64,000 nt of DNA from Myroides fluvii (GCF_009792295.1 NZ_CP039934.1:1880501-1944500); one strand, 5' to 3'. Counted from the first letter of the stretch, positions 15,637 to 24,379 are shown. Numbers and translations: made by a program. The notes: generated by a model not told the origin, from the letters alone.

Positions 15637-16035
15637 ATGGAAGTCATAGGTTTGCGATTAAAAAAATATTTAGAGTATAAAGATGTAAAAAGAGCTGATT
15701 TTGCTGAGGAGGTAAATATGTCTTACGCTTCATTAACACATTTGTTAAATGGCAATAGAAATATGAGTAGCGACATGTTAGATAGGATATTTACATATTT
15801 TCCAGATCTGAATGCACGATGGTTCGTGTCAGGTAAGGGACCCATGGAATACACTGTTTCTTCCTATTTCATTGATCAAGAGAAAGAATACCCAGTAGTA
15901 AAGGAAGAACCGATGTATGATAGAGATCAATTACTTCGAGAGTTTATTGAAGATGAGGATGTATTGAATGCGGTTCGCAATCTATTGGACAAAGCTTTGG
16001 AGCAAAATGTGAAACAGATTGAAAACAAGGAATAG
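15637..16035 (+). CDS. XRE-family phage repressor (copy 1)
   Basis: 132 residues from the ATG at 15637; the frame is open to a TTG 24 bp earlier but the ATG gives a normal HTH start. Residues about 3-60 form an HTH_XRE domain (LRLKKYLEYKDVKRADFAEE, then MSYASLTHLLNGNR) followed by YFPDLNARWFVSGKGPMEY, the extension typical of CI-like proteins in Bacteroidota phages. The C-terminal part (90-132) is acidic and helical and lacks the Ser-Lys autocleavage domain of lambda CI, so induction must use another route, perhaps the antirepressor. It is 3 bp upstream of a paralogue. Confidence 0.75.
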   Translation: MEVIGLRLKKYLEYKDVKRADFAEEVNMSYASLTHLLNGNRNMSSDMLDRIFTYFPDLNARWFVSGKGPMEYTVSSYFIDQEKEYPVVKEEPMYDRDQLLREFIEDEDVLNAVRNLLDKALEQNVKQIENKE

Positions 16036-16038
16036 GTA

Positions 16039-16350
16039 ATGAGTGTAGGTAATCGATTAAGAGAATATCTAAAGCTTCAGAAAGTAAGTCGCAAAGATTT
16101 TGCAGAAGCGATTGGAGTCAATTACAATTCACTTTCTCGCATGTTAACCGAGGGAAGATTCATGCAAAGTGATACGATAGAAAAAGCACTGAAGTATTTT
16201 CCCAACTTAAATGCGCGTTGGTTAATCACCGGTGAAGGATCACCGGAACTCAAGATATTGGATGCGGCATCCATTACCAATGAATTATTGGCAAGTGCTG
16301 TAGTTAAGCAGCATTTGGAAGAAATCGTTAAGCGAAAATTGGAAGAATAA
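16039..16350 (+). CDS. XRE-family phage repressor (copy 2)
   Basis: 103 residues, HTH_XRE domain at 5-60 (LREYLKLQKVSRKDFAEAIG, then VNYNSLSRMLTEGR) followed by KYFPNLNARWLITGEGSPEL, the same architecture as copy 1 with about half of the residues identical by eye. It has a short tail (75-103). The two genes are 3 bp apart and surely co-transcribed. Two repressor paralogues in one operon could bind different operators or form mixed dimers. Confidence 0.75.
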   Translation: MSVGNRLREYLKLQKVSRKDFAEAIGVNYNSLSRMLTEGRFMQSDTIEKALKYFPNLNARWLITGEGSPELKILDAASITNELLASAVVKQHLEEIVKRKLEE

Positions 16351-16420
16351 AATCCCAAACGTACCAATCACTTACCAATAGGAAAAGTAAACGTCTGATT
16401 TATAAGAATGTAAATAGGAT
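16351..16420. other. Non-coding end of the prophage
   Basis: About 70 bases between the second repressor stop and the putative att core, without coding signs or a strong hairpin. Confidence 0.4.
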
Positions 16421-16443
16421 GGGCAACCCCTCCCGCGGACGCA
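16421..16443 (+). other. Putative prophage attachment site: displaced tRNA 3' end
   Basis: The stretch CAACCCCTCCCGCGGACGCA (16424-16443) reads as a tRNA 3' end. CAACC fits T-loop positions 56-60, CCTCC the 3' half of the T stem, CGCGGAC the 3' acceptor strand, then discriminator G and CA. It is unusually GC-rich for the region, and a tRNA-style terminator follows at once. No matching T-loop 5' half or tRNA body precedes it, as expected of attR after integration into a tRNA gene. Confidence 0.55.
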
Positions 16444-16480
16444 AAAAAAAGCACTTAGGGTCTTCCTAAGTGCTTTTTTT
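16444..16480. terminator. Bidirectional terminator at the prophage boundary
   Basis: Stem GCACTTAGG (16451-16459) with its complement at 16465-16473, flanked by A8 on the left and T8 on the right. It is probably the original terminator of the interrupted tRNA gene, and it also ends repressor transcription. Confidence 0.85.
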
Positions 16481-16738
16481 TATGAAAAAAACGTTTTTTA
16501 TGCTATTTTTTCTAAAAAGTGATAAAAATCATGTTTTATGCATGCATAGTATCATACTTTTGATGTGTAATAAAATAAAGCTATAAAGAGAAATTACGTT
16601 TCTTGTTATCTTTTGTGTAAATATTGTTTTAGTGTCTTAATCGAAATGGTTTACAGAAGATAGGGAGAAATGCTATGAAAAAGAAAAAGATATTTTGTAG
16701 TTTGTGAGTTTGGCTACAGAATAGCATATTGTTGTTTG
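16481..16738. other. Intergenic spacer without recognisable features
   Basis: About 260 AT-rich bases between the prophage end and the metal operon. I see no gene. A ten-codon Lys-rich frame at 16675 is too short to support. Confidence 0.4.
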
Positions 16739-16772
16739 AAAAAAAGCACTAATCGCTAGTTAGTGCTTTTTT
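16739..16772. terminator. Bidirectional terminator after the HMA gene
   Basis: Stem AAAAAGCACTAA with complement TTAGTGCTTTTT around a seven-base loop. It lies just past the stop of the minus-strand gene at 16780. Confidence 0.85.
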
Positions 16773-16779
16773 ATTTTTA

Positions 16780-17115
16780 TTATCTCTGGTATTTGCAACA
16801 ACCGTGTAAATCATTATAAGCTTCATCCGTTGCTTTTACTGCATCTGTATCATGACCTGCTTTAGCAATAGCCTCTTGGATTTCTTTTCCCGTTGTTTTC
16901 TTTGGATTTAAGTATACGGTCAATTGTTGGTCGGCAATAGACCAATCAACAGAGCGAACCCCTTTTACGTCCAAAGCAGCTTTTTCAATGCGCTTTTTGC
17001 ACATTTCGCACAGACCTTTTACGCCAATTACTTGCTTTGGCTGCTCTTTTTCTTGTGCAGATACCGCTGCAGTTGTAAGTAGGACTAATCCTAAAGTTAA
17101 AAATAATTTTTTCAT
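16780..17115 (-). CDS. Periplasmic heavy-metal-associated (HMA) domain protein
   Basis: 111 residues: signal peptide (MKKLFLTLGLVLLTTAAVSA), then one HMA fold with metal motif GLCEMCKKRIEKA (34-46, CxxC) and the typical IEKALxxVKGVxSVDW and AIAKAGHDT segments. It ends in a second cysteine pair, HGCCKYQR. It would bind Cu(I) or a similar soft metal in the periplasm as a carrier or buffer. It is the last gene of a three-gene operon behind a TonB receptor (21 bp gap), so it probably works with that receptor. The metal is inferred from the fold. Confidence 0.8.
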   Translation of the reverse strand: MKKLFLTLGLVLLTTAAVSAQEKEQPKQVIGVKGLCEMCKKRIEKAALDVKGVRSVDWSIADQQLTVYLNPKKTTGKEIQEAIAKAGHDTDAVKATDEAYNDLHGCCKYQR

Positions 17116-17136
17116 ATAGTAAAGAGTTTGAGTTAA

Positions 17137-19380
17137 TTAATCAAGTTTGAATCGCAATCCCGCATAATACATCGATCCTGTAATTGGCGCATAAACCATG
17201 GAGGTATCAAAATCAGTATCAAAAGGGTTACTTGCGCTAACAATAGGATTGCGTTGTTTGTAGTTGCCCATATTTTCACCACCGACATAAAATTCAAATC
17301 GAGGAGAAAATACTTTGGTAATCTGAAAATTCATCAAGGAATAGGGATTAGAGGAAGATTTTAGTTGGTTCACTTCTGCATATTGTTCCGTAGTGGTGAT
17401 GCGTTGTTTCCCCAACCAATTATACGTAAAATCAAATTTCCAATGCGCACCATTGTCCTTTTCATTGGTAGTGAATTCTAAATTTGCAAAGAAACGGTGT
17501 TTGGGTTGATACGCTTTTTCAAATGTACCCGTCTTTTGATCTGTGGCAATGTCGTAATATTTATAAGCAGAACGCAAATTTAAGTTGCGCGCTAGGTTAT
17601 AGTTTACTTCCAATTGAAAGCTATTCGCATAAGATTTGCCATCTAAGTTGTAGAATAATAATTGATGTGCATTATAATCGGCATCTACGACAATTTGATT
17701 TTCGAAGTCTGTGCGATAAAAATCGAGGGTTACATCCCCTTTTCGACCGATAAAATGGAAGTTTTGCGTAAAGCTCAACCCGTAGTTCCAGGCAATTTCA
17801 GGATCTAAATCGTAGATCTTGCCGTTGTTCCCTTCAAGCTGAAAGTAGCGATTGGTAGCGAAGAAAATCTGATTTTCCGCAAATACATTGGCTAAGCGTT
17901 TTCCTCTACCTACAGAAGCGCGTAAAACCCCATTCTCCCACGGATTATAACGCAAATGCAAGCGAGGCGTCGCAAACAATCCCATGCGGTTGTGATAGTC
18001 TACTCGCATACCGGCAACTACGCTAAAATCCGTTGTATTGTCGTAGGTATATTCATAAAATGCTCCTAAAGCATTGTCCGTTCTATTGAAATTCCCATCG
18101 ATACCAGGAACGAATACTTGTTCGGTATACTGATCTAACGTAAAGCTAAGTCCTGTTGTAAATTTGTGAAGTGTATTGCTGATAATCGAATTAAAAACTA
18201 GATTAGAGTACAAGCTATTTTGCTTGATATCATACAAGTTTAACCCAAAATAAGAGTCCTGTTTGTGGTAGTTGTAGGCCACTTGCAATCCTGCGCTTTG
18301 AAAAGGCAAATCAGGAAATACATAACCTATCTTAGTGGATAAATCGATTTTTTCCGTGTTGATTTCAGATCCCCAAAGAACTGTTGAACCCTTGTCCTTC
18401 TTTTTGTCAAAGTCAACTTGCCCAGCTACTTTATTGTCTTTCATATAACGGGCTGTGATAAAACTCACTACGCCTTTTTCTGGATTGATGTATTGCCAGC
18501 GATTCATCACGTTGATCTGTTCTCCTTTCGGCATATCCAAGAAACCGTCGTGATTTTTATCGTGATCTCCAGTTCTTACGTTTCCGTGGATGAATAGAGA
18601 AGAACTCCATTTGTCGTTTAAACGGTAATTGCCGTGAATATTCGCCTCAAAACGCTCGTCATTAGAACCGTATAGATTTAAATAGAACGGACGATCCGTG
18701 GCGGGTTTTATCAATTCTGTATTCAATTGGCCCGAAATACTTTCATAACCATTGATTACTGTTCCAGCTCCTTTGGTGACTTGAATACTTTCTACCCAGG
18801 TTCCTGGTGTAAAAGTCAATCCGTAAATTTGAGAAGCCCCTCGAACAGAGGGAATGTTCTCTTCTGCAATGAGAATATACGGACTGGTTAATCCCAACAT
18901 TTTAATTTGTTTGGTTCCCGTTATGGCATCCGTATAGTTAACATCAATAGAAGGGTTGGTTTCAAAAGCCTCTGAAATGTTACAACAAGCGGCTTTTAAT
19001 AATTCTCCGCTATTCATCGTGAAGCTATTGGTCGTTCCTTTGATGGAACGTGTCGTGTTGCGCTGTTTGGTTTTGATGATTACTTCATCTAGCGATTCCT
19101 CGGGTTGTAAAATAAGGTGATAAGATTGTCCTTCTTGGGGAGTTAGCGTTTGCGTTTTATACCCAATATACGAAATGGTCAAGGGCGCTTTCTCAATAAA
19201 GGTTAAGGTGAATTTCCCTTGCATATCCGTAGCAACACCAATCGATTGATGGGCATAAAAAACGGAAGCTCCAATAATAGGGGTATGTGTTTCATCAACG
19301 ATTTGTCCTGTAATCGTCTGTTGTGCATATAGCGAAGTACCCGCTGTTAATACAACAAGGGTAACTAAATGTTTGATCAT
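17137..19380 (-). CDS. TonB-dependent receptor, metal-associated type
   Basis: 747 residues: signal peptide (ending SLYAQ near residue 20), a carboxypeptidase-D regulatory-like domain (about 21-105, ITGQIVDETHTPIIGASVFY), plug domain (about 110-230) and a beta-barrel to the terminal FKLD. The plug begins with an unusual LLKAACCNISEAFETNPSID segment containing a vicinal Cys pair, which I associate with receptors coded beside HMA proteins. It would import a substrate across the outer membrane using TonB energy. The gene neighbours point to copper or another soft metal, which is inference. Upstream lies the HYC_CC_PP gene on the same strand. Confidence 0.85.
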   Translation of the reverse strand: MIKHLVTLVVLTAGTSLYAQQTITGQIVDETHTPIIGASVFYAHQSIGVATDMQGKFTLTFIEKAPLTISYIGYKTQTLTPQEGQSYHLILQPEESLDEVIIKTKQRNTTRSIKGTTNSFTMNSGELLKAACCNISEAFETNPSIDVNYTDAITGTKQIKMLGLTSPYILIAEENIPSVRGASQIYGLTFTPGTWVESIQVTKGAGTVINGYESISGQLNTELIKPATDRPFYLNLYGSNDERFEANIHGNYRLNDKWSSSLFIHGNVRTGDHDKNHDGFLDMPKGEQINVMNRWQYINPEKGVVSFITARYMKDNKVAGQVDFDKKKDKGSTVLWGSEINTEKIDLSTKIGYVFPDLPFQSAGLQVAYNYHKQDSYFGLNLYDIKQNSLYSNLVFNSIISNTLHKFTTGLSFTLDQYTEQVFVPGIDGNFNRTDNALGAFYEYTYDNTTDFSVVAGMRVDYHNRMGLFATPRLHLRYNPWENGVLRASVGRGKRLANVFAENQIFFATNRYFQLEGNNGKIYDLDPEIAWNYGLSFTQNFHFIGRKGDVTLDFYRTDFENQIVVDADYNAHQLLFYNLDGKSYANSFQLEVNYNLARNLNLRSAYKYYDIATDQKTGTFEKAYQPKHRFFANLEFTTNEKDNGAHWKFDFTYNWLGKQRITTTEQYAEVNQLKSSSNPYSLMNFQITKVFSPRFEFYVGGENMGNYKQRNPIVSASNPFDTDFDTSMVYAPITGSMYYAGLRFKLD

Positions 19381-19460
19381 TTTTTACGTGTAATTGTTAA
19401 TACATAATAAAGAAGTTGGACTTAAAAAAATAAGTCAAACGAAAAATGTAGGGATAATAA

Positions 19461-19937
19461 CTATGCGTAAAGTACTAAGCGACAATATAATTGATAGAGT
19501 GGAGGAGCGTGAGCCTCCATATAGTATGCTAAAGTTTCTTGTTGCTGAACAGGAAAATCAACGGGGTAGTTTGAATAAGTGGTCCAAGCGTAATCAGGAA
19601 GAATAAAATCAAAATAGTGAGCATATACATGCTGAATATTGTGATCCGAAGGATTGGACTTAATCAATTCATCTTGACAACACTTTTTGTCGGCGAATTT
19701 TTTGACCGGTTTTTCAACGGCAACCTTGGTTGAACAACAAGCTTTTTCTTGTTGTTTTTCTATTTCCATTTCCATTTCCATTTCCATGGAACAGCCCTTT
19801 TCTTGGTGCGTATGGGTATAACGCAACGGACTGTAATGTGCTTCGCCTTGACAATAATGTACGCTCATGGACCATCCTATGTTTGAAAATAGGAAAATCA
19901 ACAAAAACCAGATACTGACAAGTCTTTTCTTTAGCAT
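19461..19937 (-). CDS. HYC_CC_PP family exported protein
   Basis: 158 residues from the ATG at 19935-19937; a longer frame upstream would add 19 polar residues before the signal peptide, so I reject it. The family's three landmarks are present: HYC (residues 27-29), CC pairs (ACCST and KKCCQDE), and the terminal HAPPLYQLYCRLVLYA with PP. A Met/Glu repeat (SMEMEMEMEIEK) coded by a hexamer repeat lies between them. Cys, His and Met richness suggests metal binding in the periplasm. It is the first gene of the operon with the TonB receptor and HMA protein. The family's function is not established. Confidence 0.8.
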   Translation of the reverse strand: MLKKRLVSIWFLLIFLFSNIGWSMSVHYCQGEAHYSPLRYTHTHQEKGCSMEMEMEMEIEKQQEKACCSTKVAVEKPVKKFADKKCCQDELIKSNPSDHNIQHVYAHYFDFILPDYAWTTYSNYPVDFPVQQQETLAYYMEAHAPPLYQLYCRLVLYA

Positions 19938-20065
19938 GGAACAAAAATAAGAAAAAAAGCAGGATTTCAATAGAGTAGAACGTTTTTTGTTCAATTTTTA
20001 GGGGCGAAAAAAGAAAAAATGACTACAACAGAAATTGTACCTTTGATTGAATAAAACAGTAGAAC

Positions 20066-20527
20066 ATGCAGACGTTATATTCAACGCTTTTAGAAGAAGC
20101 GAAGCACATGATAGCAGGACAAGCTAGTGTGACAGAAAAGTTACAAGCCATTTGCAACTTATTAGAAAATAAAGTGCCTCATTACGATTGGGTGGGATTT
20201 TATTTTGCTGAACCAGAAAAACGCTTGTTGCATTTAGGGCCGTATACAGGAGAGGCTACCGATCATACCGTTATTCCATTTGGCAAGGGCATTTGCGGGC
20301 AAGTAGCAGAAAGCAATCAAACGTTTTTAGTGGAGGATGTGAGCGCACAAGGTAATTATATCGCTTGCAGCATGACGGTGAAATCAGAAATTGTCGTGCC
20401 TTTATTTGTGGAAGGAAAAAATATTGGACAAATTGATATCGATTCACATACGCTAAATGCCTTTACCCAAGAGGATCAGGATTTCTTGGAAACACTGAAT
20501 GAACAGGTTGCATTACTTTACCTATAA
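20066..20527 (+). CDS. msrC: Free methionine-(R)-sulfoxide reductase (GAF domain)
   Basis: 153 residues forming a single GAF domain with the fRMsr signature: DWVGFYF (41-47), HLGPYTGE (56-63), FGKGICGQVA (72-81, Cys77), NYIACS (97-102, Cys101) and SEIVVPL, IGQIDIDS. The two cysteines correspond to the catalytic/resolving pair; the extra Cys in some homologues is absent. It reduces free Met-R-sulfoxide using thioredoxin. A TACCTTTG -7 box at 20038-20045 is 20 bp before the ATG. The gene is monocistronic. Confidence 0.85.
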   Translation: MQTLYSTLLEEAKHMIAGQASVTEKLQAICNLLENKVPHYDWVGFYFAEPEKRLLHLGPYTGEATDHTVIPFGKGICGQVAESNQTFLVEDVSAQGNYIACSMTVKSEIVVPLFVEGKNIGQIDIDSHTLNAFTQEDQDFLETLNEQVALLYL

Positions 20528-20666
20528 AGTGATGTTACAGTGGAATTTATTATTTTTTTGAAAAAAAATATAGAACTGTGATGGTGGTTTGAAAAATAAA
20601 AGTAACTTTGCATTTGAATTTTAGAAGACTAGAATTCGTACATAAAAATCATTAAAGAATATTGGC

Positions 20667-20936
20667 ATGTATTTAACGAAAGAAAAAAAAGCTGAGATCT
20701 TCCAACAACACGGAGGTGTAGCTGCAAACACAGGATCTGCAGAAGGACAAATTGCTTTGTTCACTTACAGAATCTCTCACTTAACTGAGCACTTAAAAAG
20801 AAATCGTAAAGATTACAACACGGAGCGTTCATTAGTTCTTTTAGTAGGTAAAAGAAGAAGACTTCTTGACTACTTAAAGAAAACTGAGATTAACAGATAT
20901 CGTGAGATCATTAAAGTATTGGGTATTAGAAAATAA
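20667..20936 (+). CDS. rpsO: 30S ribosomal protein S15
   Basis: 89 residues, the full normal length, with the S15 pattern NTGSAEGQIALFTYRISHLT, LKRNRKDYNTERSLVLLVGK and RRRLLDYLKK. It binds the central domain of 16S rRNA in the small subunit. A TAACTTTG -7 box lies about 60 bp upstream. The pnp gene follows after a terminator, keeping the rpsO-pnp order known from many bacteria. Confidence 0.98.
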   Translation: MYLTKEKKAEIFQQHGGVAANTGSAEGQIALFTYRISHLTEHLKRNRKDYNTERSLVLLVGKRRRLLDYLKKTEINRYREIIKVLGIRK

Positions 20937-20946
20937 TCAATATAGG

Positions 20947-20972
20947 AAAGAGGTGCCTGCGCGCCTCTTTTT
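20947..20972 (+). terminator. rpsO terminator
   Basis: 10-bp stem AAAGAGGTGC / GCGCCTCTTT (one G-U pair) with loop CTGC and a T run. It partly separates rpsO from pnp. Confidence 0.85.
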
Positions 20973-21026
20973 GTTTTTTTGCCTTTAGCAGAGTTAGATC
21001 TGGTTTTTCATTGGGTTTCATATACT

Positions 21027-21081
21027 ACACAACACACAACACAACACACACAACACATTTTACGTCTCTCTTTGGAGAGAC
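21027..21081 (+). promoter_or_regulatory. pnp leader: A/C-only tract and perfect hairpin
   Basis: Positions 21027-21057 contain only A and C, so this part of the mRNA would be unstructured. It is followed by a perfect hairpin, GTCTCTC (21064-21070), loop TTTG, GAGAGAC (21075-21081), ending 25 bases before the pnp ATG. In enterobacteria pnp controls its own mRNA through a leader stem; a similar role here is inference. Confidence 0.5.
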
Positions 21082-21106
21082 AGAAACCCTAAAGTATTAA
21101 ATTATT

Positions 21107-23287
21107 ATGATTCCTAAGGTAACCAAAGAAATTATCGATTTAGGAGATGGACGTAGCATCTCAATCGAAACGGGGAAATTAGCGAAACAAGCAGATGGTT
21201 CTGTTGTTGTTCGTATGGGAGACTGTATGCTTTTAGCTACAGCTGTTTCTGCGAGAACGGCAAATCCAGGTGTGGACTTCCTTCCTTTAACTGTAGATTA
21301 CAGAGAAAAATTCGCTGCTGCTGGACGTTTTCCAGGAGGCTTTTTTAAACGCGAGGCTCGTCCTAGTGACCAAGAAGTGTTGACAATGCGTCTAGTTGAC
21401 CGTTGTTTGCGCCCTTTGTTCCCAGATGATTACCATGCGGAAACACAAGTGATGATTCAGTTGATGTCTCATGACGAAAACGTAATGCCTGATGCATTAG
21501 CTGGTTTAGCTGCTTCTGCAGCATTAGCTGTGTCAGATATTCCTTTTTACAATTCAATCTCTGAGGTAAGAGTTGGTCGTGTAGACGGACAATTCATTAT
21601 CAACCCATCAAGAGAGCAGTTAGATGCTTCTGATCTAGATATGATGATCGGTGCTTCTAAAGACTCTGTATGTATGGTAGAGGGTGAAATGAGAGAAATC
21701 TCAGAACAAGATATGATTGATGCAATTAAATTTGCACATGAAGCAATCAAAGTTCAAATCGAAGCACAAGAAAAAATGCGTGCAGCTCTAGGTCTTACTT
21801 TCCGTGAGTATGAACCAGAACCAACAGATGCTGAAGTAGAAAAAATCGTGTATGATGCCGCTTATGCTAAATTATACGAAATCGCTTCTCATGCTAGTGG
21901 TAAGAGCGAGCGTGGTGAGAAATTTGCTGAGGTGAAAGAAGAAGTATTGACTCTATTCTCAGAAGAGGATTTAGTTGAAAAGGCTGAATTAATCAGTACT
22001 TACTTCAAGAAAACACAAAAAGAAGCAGTACGCAACTTAATCTTAGATCAAAATATCCGTTTAGATGGTCGTAAAACAACTGAAATTCGCCCAATTTGGA
22101 GTGAAGTTGATTACTTACCTTCAGTACACGGATCATCTTTGTTTACTCGTGGTGAAACACAAGCGTTAGCTACTGTTACTTTAGGTACATCAAGAGATGC
22201 AAATATCATTGATTTACCTAGTGAACAAGGAGAAGAAAGATTTTATTTACACTATAACTTCCCTCCATTCTCAACAGGAGAAGCTAAACCGTTAAGAGGT
22301 ACATCTCGTAGAGAGGTAGGACATGGTAACCTAGCACAACGTGCATTGAAAAACATGATCCCTGCTGATTGTCCTTATACAATTCGTCTAGTGTCTGAAG
22401 TATTAGAATCAAATGGGTCGTCTTCTATGGCAACCGTTTGTGCAGGTACATTAGCTTTGATGGATGCTGGTATCCAATTAGTGAAACCCGTTTCTGGTAT
22501 TGCTATGGGATTAATCTCAGATGCTAAAACTGGACGTTGGGCTGTATTGTCTGATATTTTAGGTGATGAAGATCACTTAGGAGATATGGACTTTAAAGTT
22601 ACAGGTACTAGAGATGGTATCACAGCTTGTCAAATGGATATTAAAATCGATGGATTAGCTTATGATATCATGGAACAAGCGTTGAAACAAGCACTTGATG
22701 GACGTCTACATATCCTTGGATTATTAGAAGAAACAATCGCTGTTCCTAATGAAACAGTGAAACCTAAAGCTCCTAAAATTATTACCGTTACTATCCCTAA
22801 AGATTTTATCGGTGCAGTGATCGGACCTGGTGGTAAAAATATTCAAGCACTTCAAGCAGAAACAGGTACTACTATCGTTATTAACGAAGAGGGTGACTTT
22901 GGTTTAATCGAAGTATTGGGTACGGACCAAGCAGGTATGGATAGAGCTTTAGCTTCAATTAGCAATACAATCTTCTCTCCAGTAGAAGGAGATGTATATA
23001 AAGTGAAAGTAGTGAAAATGCTTGACTTCGGTGCAGTTGTAGAATTTGTACCAGGTAAAGAAACGTTACTTCACGTGTCTGAATTTGATTGGAAACGCAT
23101 TGAAAATCCTTCAGATGTATTGAAAATTGGAGATGAGTTGGAAGTGAAATACATGGGAATTGATCCAAAAACTAGAAAGCCAAAAGTTTCTAGAAAAGCG
23201 CTTATGCCTCGTCCTCCAAGAGAGAATAAACCAGAAGGTAACAAACCAGAAGGAGCTCAAGGAGCAAAAACAGAAGAAAAGAAGTAA
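21107..23287 (+). CDS. pnp: Polyribonucleotide nucleotidyltransferase (PNPase)
   Basis: 726 residues, normal length: two RNase PH domains (about 10-140 and 320-545; [20 protein letters not shown] and [20 protein letters not shown]), a helical linker, a KH domain (about 557-615, [20 protein letters not shown]) and an S1 domain (about 622-695), with a short charged tail ([18 protein letters not shown]). It degrades RNA 3' to 5' by phosphorolysis in the degradosome. It is preceded by the leader described at 21027-21081. Confidence 0.98.
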   Translation: MIPKVTKEIIDLGDGRSISIETGKLAKQADGSVVVRMGDCMLLATAVSARTANPGVDFLPLTVDYREKFAAAGRFPGGFFKREARPSDQEVLTMRLVDRCLRPLFPDDYHAETQVMIQLMSHDENVMPDALAGLAASAALAVSDIPFYNSISEVRVGRVDGQFIINPSREQLDASDLDMMIGASKDSVCMVEGEMREISEQDMIDAIKFAHEAIKVQIEAQEKMRAALGLTFREYEPEPTDAEVEKIVYDAAYAKLYEIASHASGKSERGEKFAEVKEEVLTLFSEEDLVEKAELISTYFKKTQKEAVRNLILDQNIRLDGRKTTEIRPIWSEVDYLPSVHGSSLFTRGETQALATVTLGTSRDANIIDLPSEQGEERFYLHYNFPPFSTGEAKPLRGTSRREVGHGNLAQRALKNMIPADCPYTIRLVSEVLESNGSSSMATVCAGTLALMDAGIQLVKPVSGIAMGLISDAKTGRWAVLSDILGDEDHLGDMDFKVTGTRDGITACQMDIKIDGLAYDIMEQALKQALDGRLHILGLLEETIAVPNETVKPKAPKIITVTIPKDFIGAVIGPGGKNIQALQAETGTTIVINEEGDFGLIEVLGTDQAGMDRALASISNTIFSPVEGDVYKVKVVKMLDFGAVVEFVPGKETLLHVSEFDWKRIENPSDVLKIGDELEVKYMGIDPKTRKPKVSRKALMPRPPRENKPEGNKPEGAQGAKTEEKK

Positions 23288-23302
23288 TTCTTATCATCAT
23301 AT

Positions 23303-23333
23303 AAAAAACACCTCATTTGAGGTGTTTTTTTGT
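23303..23333. terminator. pnp terminator
   Basis: Stem AAACACCTCA / TGAGGTGTTT with a minimal loop and T7; symmetrical enough to work in both directions. Confidence 0.85.
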
Positions 23334-23405
23334 TTTAAACCCGCTGGGAATAATGCGTTTTCTTGGTTTTTGAGTATCTTTAAAACACAATATAGAAATA
23401 CAGAA

Positions 23406-24344
23406 ATGAGTAAAATAAATATAGGAATCATTGGTTTAGGAGGGGTTGGCGGATTTTATGGGGGATTGTTGGCGCATCATTTTGAACAAGAACCACAAGT
23501 AACGATTCATTTTGTCGCAAGAGGGGTACACGGTGAACAAATCAAAAAACATGGACTCACCGTGCTTTCGAAAGACCATTCGGTCGTCGGTAAACCAACA
23601 CGAGTGGTAGAAAGAGTGCAAGATTTGGGTAAAATGGATTTTATACTCCTTTGTACAAAAGAATATGACTTGGACGAGGTAATTGTTGATTTGAAGACAA
23701 TCGTTGCTAAAAACACGGTTATTTTGCCTCTTTTGAATGGGGTTGAAGCCTTTGAAAAGCTCGATCGAGAAGTAGAAGCTGAAATATGGCAAGGATGTAC
23801 TTATATGGTTTCTCGTCTAAAAGAGACCGGTGTAATTGACAATCCCAGTGGAAGACAAAAAATTGTATTTGGTCGAACGGAAAAAATTACTCCCTTGATG
23901 CTTCAGATGAATCATTTATTACAAGCAGCGGGAATCAATTCTATCTGCACCCAAGAGATCGCGACAGAAGTTTGGGAAAAGTATATTCTAGTTTCTTCTT
24001 CTGCCGTGGCCACTGCTTTTTACAATTGCTCCTTTGGTGTAGTGATGCGTGATTATCCAGCGATAATTCATGCATTAGTTACAGAAGCTAGCGCAATAGC
24101 GAAGGCGAAGGATGTGAATTTAACCGAGGATATCGTCGAAGTAGTGATGCAGCGTTTGGCGGCGATTCCCTTTGATTCTACCACGTCGATGCACAGTGAT
24201 TTCATAAGTAATAAGTCTCAGACAGAACTGGAAGTGATGGCTGGCTACTTTATTCGTGAAGGAGAACGTTTGCAAATAAAAGTTCATACCTATCAAAAAA
24301 TGTACGGTGTTTTAAAGGAACAACAAGGTCATTATGGGAGGTAA
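23406..24344 (+). CDS. 2-dehydropantoate 2-reductase-like protein
   Basis: 312 residues from the ATG at 23406; the longer open frame to 23160 runs inside pnp and through its terminator, so it is not used. An N-terminal Rossmann motif (IGIIGLGGVGGFYGG, 4-18), FVARGVHGEQIKKHGL for NADPH specificity, LCTKEYD and LPLLNGVEA, and a C-terminal helical ApbA_C domain with the EKYILVSSSAVATA and KSQTELEVMAGY segments match the ApbA/PanE family. PanE makes pantoate for CoA; many homologues act on other 2-keto acids. Monocistronic, with terminators on both sides. Confidence 0.75.
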   Translation: MSKINIGIIGLGGVGGFYGGLLAHHFEQEPQVTIHFVARGVHGEQIKKHGLTVLSKDHSVVGKPTRVVERVQDLGKMDFILLCTKEYDLDEVIVDLKTIVAKNTVILPLLNGVEAFEKLDREVEAEIWQGCTYMVSRLKETGVIDNPSGRQKIVFGRTEKITPLMLQMNHLLQAAGINSICTQEIATEVWEKYILVSSSAVATAFYNCSFGVVMRDYPAIIHALVTEASAIAKAKDVNLTEDIVEVVMQRLAAIPFDSTTSMHSDFISNKSQTELEVMAGYFIREGERLQIKVHTYQKMYGVLKEQQGHYGR

Positions 24345-24351
24345 TAAATAG

Positions 24352-24379
24352 AAAGAGCCGTTTTTTTACGGCTCTTTCT
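24352..24379. terminator. Convergent bidirectional terminator
   Basis: Stem AAAGAGCCGT / ACGGCTCTTT with a T loop, shared by the plus-strand reductase gene and the minus-strand gene at 24379. Confidence 0.85.

Noticed and set aside
1..16443. Integrase, transposase or terminase inside the window
   Set aside because: No frame carries tyrosine or serine recombinase, Mu transposase or terminase motifs; they must lie left of position 1 if present.
16675..16707. Short Lys-rich frame MKKKKIFCSL
   Set aside because: Ten codons in AT-rich spacer, no terminator or conserved context to support it.
19394..19606. Plus-strand frame of 70 codons
   Set aside because: It overlaps the end of the well supported HYC_CC_PP gene on the other strand and has no plausible protein features.
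23160..23405. Upstream extension of the ketopantoate-reductase-like frame
   Set aside because: It would start inside pnp and run through the pnp terminator; the ATG at 23406 begins the Rossmann fold.
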